Of a stretch of 64,000 bases of DNA, positions 62,041-64,000 are shown piece by piece. Below the pieces are notes generated by a model. It was not told where the DNA came from, did not search any database, and saw only the letters and a list, made by a program, of their open reading frames with translations. Source of the DNA: Aphanomyces cochlioides (lineage: Eukaryota; Oomycota; Saprolegniomycetes; Saprolegniales; Verrucalvaceae). The position numbers were made by a program, and so were the translations under genes. Numbering within the stretch: position 1 is the stretch's first letter; each line of letters begins with the position of its first letter. The stretch is from positions 186,001 through 250,000 of the forward strand of contig JAHQRK010000009.1 of assembly GCA_019828595.1 (NCBI GenBank). The letters are read 5' to 3'.

Positions 62041-62229
62041 CTCAATTTAGAGATACAAGCTGAGCTTTGGCTAGCATTTTCGTGGAGTTTCAAGCTCATG
62101 AGGTGGTGCCGAGCTGCTCTCTGGCAGTCTTTCTATCGTGGCTGGCTCCAAGCAGTGCACTGTAGAGCGGCAGGAGCGCGGGTATTCATCTTGGAGTTTG
62201 TCTTTTCACTCTTCATAGAGCTGGAGGAT
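62041..62229. other. Spacer between convergent metallophosphatase 2 and EF-hand gene
   Basis: Short, non-coding, and without a notable repeat. Confidence 0.4.
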
Positions 62230-63118
62230 TCATCCATAAGTGACTGGCGCAGCTTGAGCACAATGCCGGGAGAGCCACGACATTAAGCACGTCAAGACGA
62301 CGCTCGAGATGGAGTCCAAGTCTTGCTTGGTGAATTTCTTGCCTTGCGGGTACTAAACGCCGTCATATTAGCGAGCTTGTCGGCGGTATAAGCTGTTGAA
62401 TTACCTGGTCGAGAGCGTCCAGAGTGCACTGGAGGAAGAAGCCCGACGTCGTTTTCGTCTTGACGTACGCAATCACTTCCTGCCGCGAGTAGAAGACCGT
62501 CTCGGCGTTGTCGTTGGATGGCATGCCGAATGGACCGCCGTTTGGGCTTGGAAGCAGCCCGGCATCTTCATGGCAGTAGGCTAAAACCTCGCCAAGCTGC
62601 TCCATGGATCGAATCACATCGTTGTGGACGACCTAGAGCGCAAAGTTACCGTCGTGCCAGTCGACTTTGAGGCGTACCGACGTGTAGCCAGCGATTAAAC
62701 ACGTCGCTCGCGTGGTAAAATCACGGTTGGCATCGTCGACTGCTTTCTTCTCGTCAGTGTGGAGCTGGATGACCTCTCGGTTCTTGTCGAGGGTGAAATA
62801 ATGGACGAGTTCCGTGAGATTGACCGCGCCACTGGCGTCGACGTCGATAAGTTGGAAGAGCGCTGGCGAGGCGGGCCGTCTTGTAGCAGCACCGCGCTTC
62901 GGAAACGCAGCAGCGAGGGATTCTGTCGTGTATTGACACTGCGCCGTTTGGTCAAACGAGCCATAGATCGCTGCGCCGCTCGAAATCACGAGCGTGGCTG
63001 ATAGAATCGCAAGAAAAAGGCGAGACCGCTTGGCTTTAATCAAAAGCGGCCGCTTGGCCAAGCGGCTGTCCGTTGCTTCATCCGTCTCGCTTCCATACGA
63101 GGCAAACGTTGGGACCAT
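62230..63118 (-). pseudogene. Membrane-anchored EF-hand protein with one in-frame TAG
   Basis: The frame starts at 63118 with a cytosolic N-terminus and one transmembrane segment (LFLAILSATLVISSGAAIYGSF). A canonical EF-hand loop, DVDASGAVNLTE, follows (about residues 92-103). After VDWHDGNFAL a TAG at 62633-62635 interrupts the frame, which then stays open in the same phase (VVHNDVIRSMEQLGEVLAY, FYSRQEVIAYVKTKTTSGFFLQC) up to a 52-bp intron (62404-62353) and a last exon 62352-62230 (YPQGKKFTKQDLDSISSVV). The preserved second half suggests a recent nonsense change, a sequencing error or readthrough. Calcium sensing at a membrane is inferred from the EF-hand. No family name can be given. Confidence 0.65.
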
Positions 63119-64000
63119 GCAATCAAATCGAAACTACCGTCCATGAGGAGATAGAAATCGAGTGGCGATCCTCAGTGAAACGGCGCGGAAGAGATATATC
63201 GAAAACTTCGGGCTGCCACAAACTCGCCACAGCGACAACAACGTCAGATTTTAGTGTCAACATGGATCAAACGGATTGGATTTTAATCGGATTGGACTCA
63301 CCGAGCGATGTGCAACGTGGTTCGATGCAAAGTTGATTGGAAATTCATTGGAAATGCCATGCAAATCGTTGAGTTCGCCGGTGTTAACATGTCCATCAGG
63401 TTGTCAATGCGTATTACTTTATACAATATAAATATGGATTATAACAAGTTATTTGTTTAAACAGTGAGTACCCGATCGAATCTACAAAATTTCAAATCTG
63501 GCAGTTTAGATATAAAAAGATGAAATTATTGTCTTTTTCACCCAAATTTGTATTTTTCTACCAAAATTGAGTTCATTTCCAAATCGATTCCATCATACTG
63601 AAGTCAAGTATAAATGAAAAGTACGGTAAATTGGCCAAATAAAATTCACGTGTGTATAGGTGTGTTTTGCGTGAACTTGGTAAATACTCGATTCTGATTG
63701 GCTGATCGATTTGCAGATCGATTTGAAAAATCGATACATTTGAGACCCCTCTCACAATTTAGAATGAAATCGACAATACCAACATGAGTTTTCTCAACCT
63801 GTCCAAGCAAAAACGCGTGGGTTGCAAACGCAAGACACGCAAAATAGTGCGTCTCGCTGGAAGCTTGGAGATTTCTTGCTTGTATCCGAGCCTCGTTTCT
63901 TGGATGAAACTACACGAAGCTCTCCCAAATACCAGCGGCTTGAGCTGCAGGATTATTTCAAAGGGGGGCTTGGGGGGGAATCGGGGGGATGCTAGGAGAC
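63119..64000. other. Non-coding right end of the window
   Basis: No gene recognised. The last 40 bases contain three G runs (GGGGGG, GGGGGGG, GGGGGG) that could form a quadruplex, similar to the tract at 60468-60536. Confidence 0.4.

Noticed and set aside
1..64000. Alternative genetic code reassigning TGA or TAG
   Set aside because: Transketolase, the carrier, the coiled-coil gene and the PLV genes end normally, and TGA, TAG and TAA all occur as terminal stops.

Overview
The window looks like a nuclear contig from an oomycete (stramenopile), possibly a saprolegnialean such as Aphanomyces; the order-level guess is inference. Evidence: spliced genes with very short GT-AG introns (about 40-55 bp), initiator-like promoters of the form TCATTTnnnATTT a few tens of bases before start codons, a Crinkler/RHS-type P-loop protein, START-like+FYVE paralogs, and dense pogo, PIF/Harbinger and Ty1/copia elements. 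No rRNA, tRNA or CRISPR was seen.

Layout. (1) 1-931: 3' part of a CRN/RHS-like NTPase gene. (2) About 1.1-15.56 kb: a strongly AT-rich Polinton/polinton-like-virus (PLV) element. It has a full morphogenesis set (double-jelly-roll major capsid protein, penton, packaging ATPase, adenovirus-type maturation protease), a protein-primed DNA polymerase B, a chromodomain integrase, a phage-like fibre ending in an S74 chaperone domain, and several small proteins. All large reading frames are open, so this is a recent or still competent virus-like insertion. One of its proteins carries five evenly spaced motifs resembling dynein light chain (LC8) binding sites. (3) 16.1-35.2 kb: a broken FYVE gene, a complete pogo/Tigger element, a complete 2,500-bp Harbinger element nested in a copia remnant, the housekeeping genes transketolase and a mitochondrial carrier, and a second, decayed Harbinger element with nested MITEs. 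(4) 36.5-45 kb: two more broken FYVE paralogs flanking an intact seven-exon coiled-coil gene. (5) 45.2-46.9 kb: a metallophosphatase gene interrupted by a mariner-type MITE. (6) 48-52 kb: MITEs and non-coding AT-rich DNA. (7) 52.2-60.3 kb: a tandem array of four paralogs of an unrecognised multi-pass membrane family, of which only the third is intact. (8) 60.9-63.1 kb: a second metallophosphatase with an internal segment inverted, and an EF-hand membrane protein with an in-frame stop.

How the parts work together. Within the PLV, polymerase and integrase would replicate and insert the element, the capsid, penton, ATPase and protease would build and fill the particle, and the fibre and the LC8-motif protein could handle host contact and intracellular movement. 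The host part is a gene-duplication zone being eroded by transposons, point lesions and two small intragenic inversions, while transketolase, the carrier and the coiled-coil gene remain intact. The PLV termini could not be resolved: I found no terminal inverted repeats.
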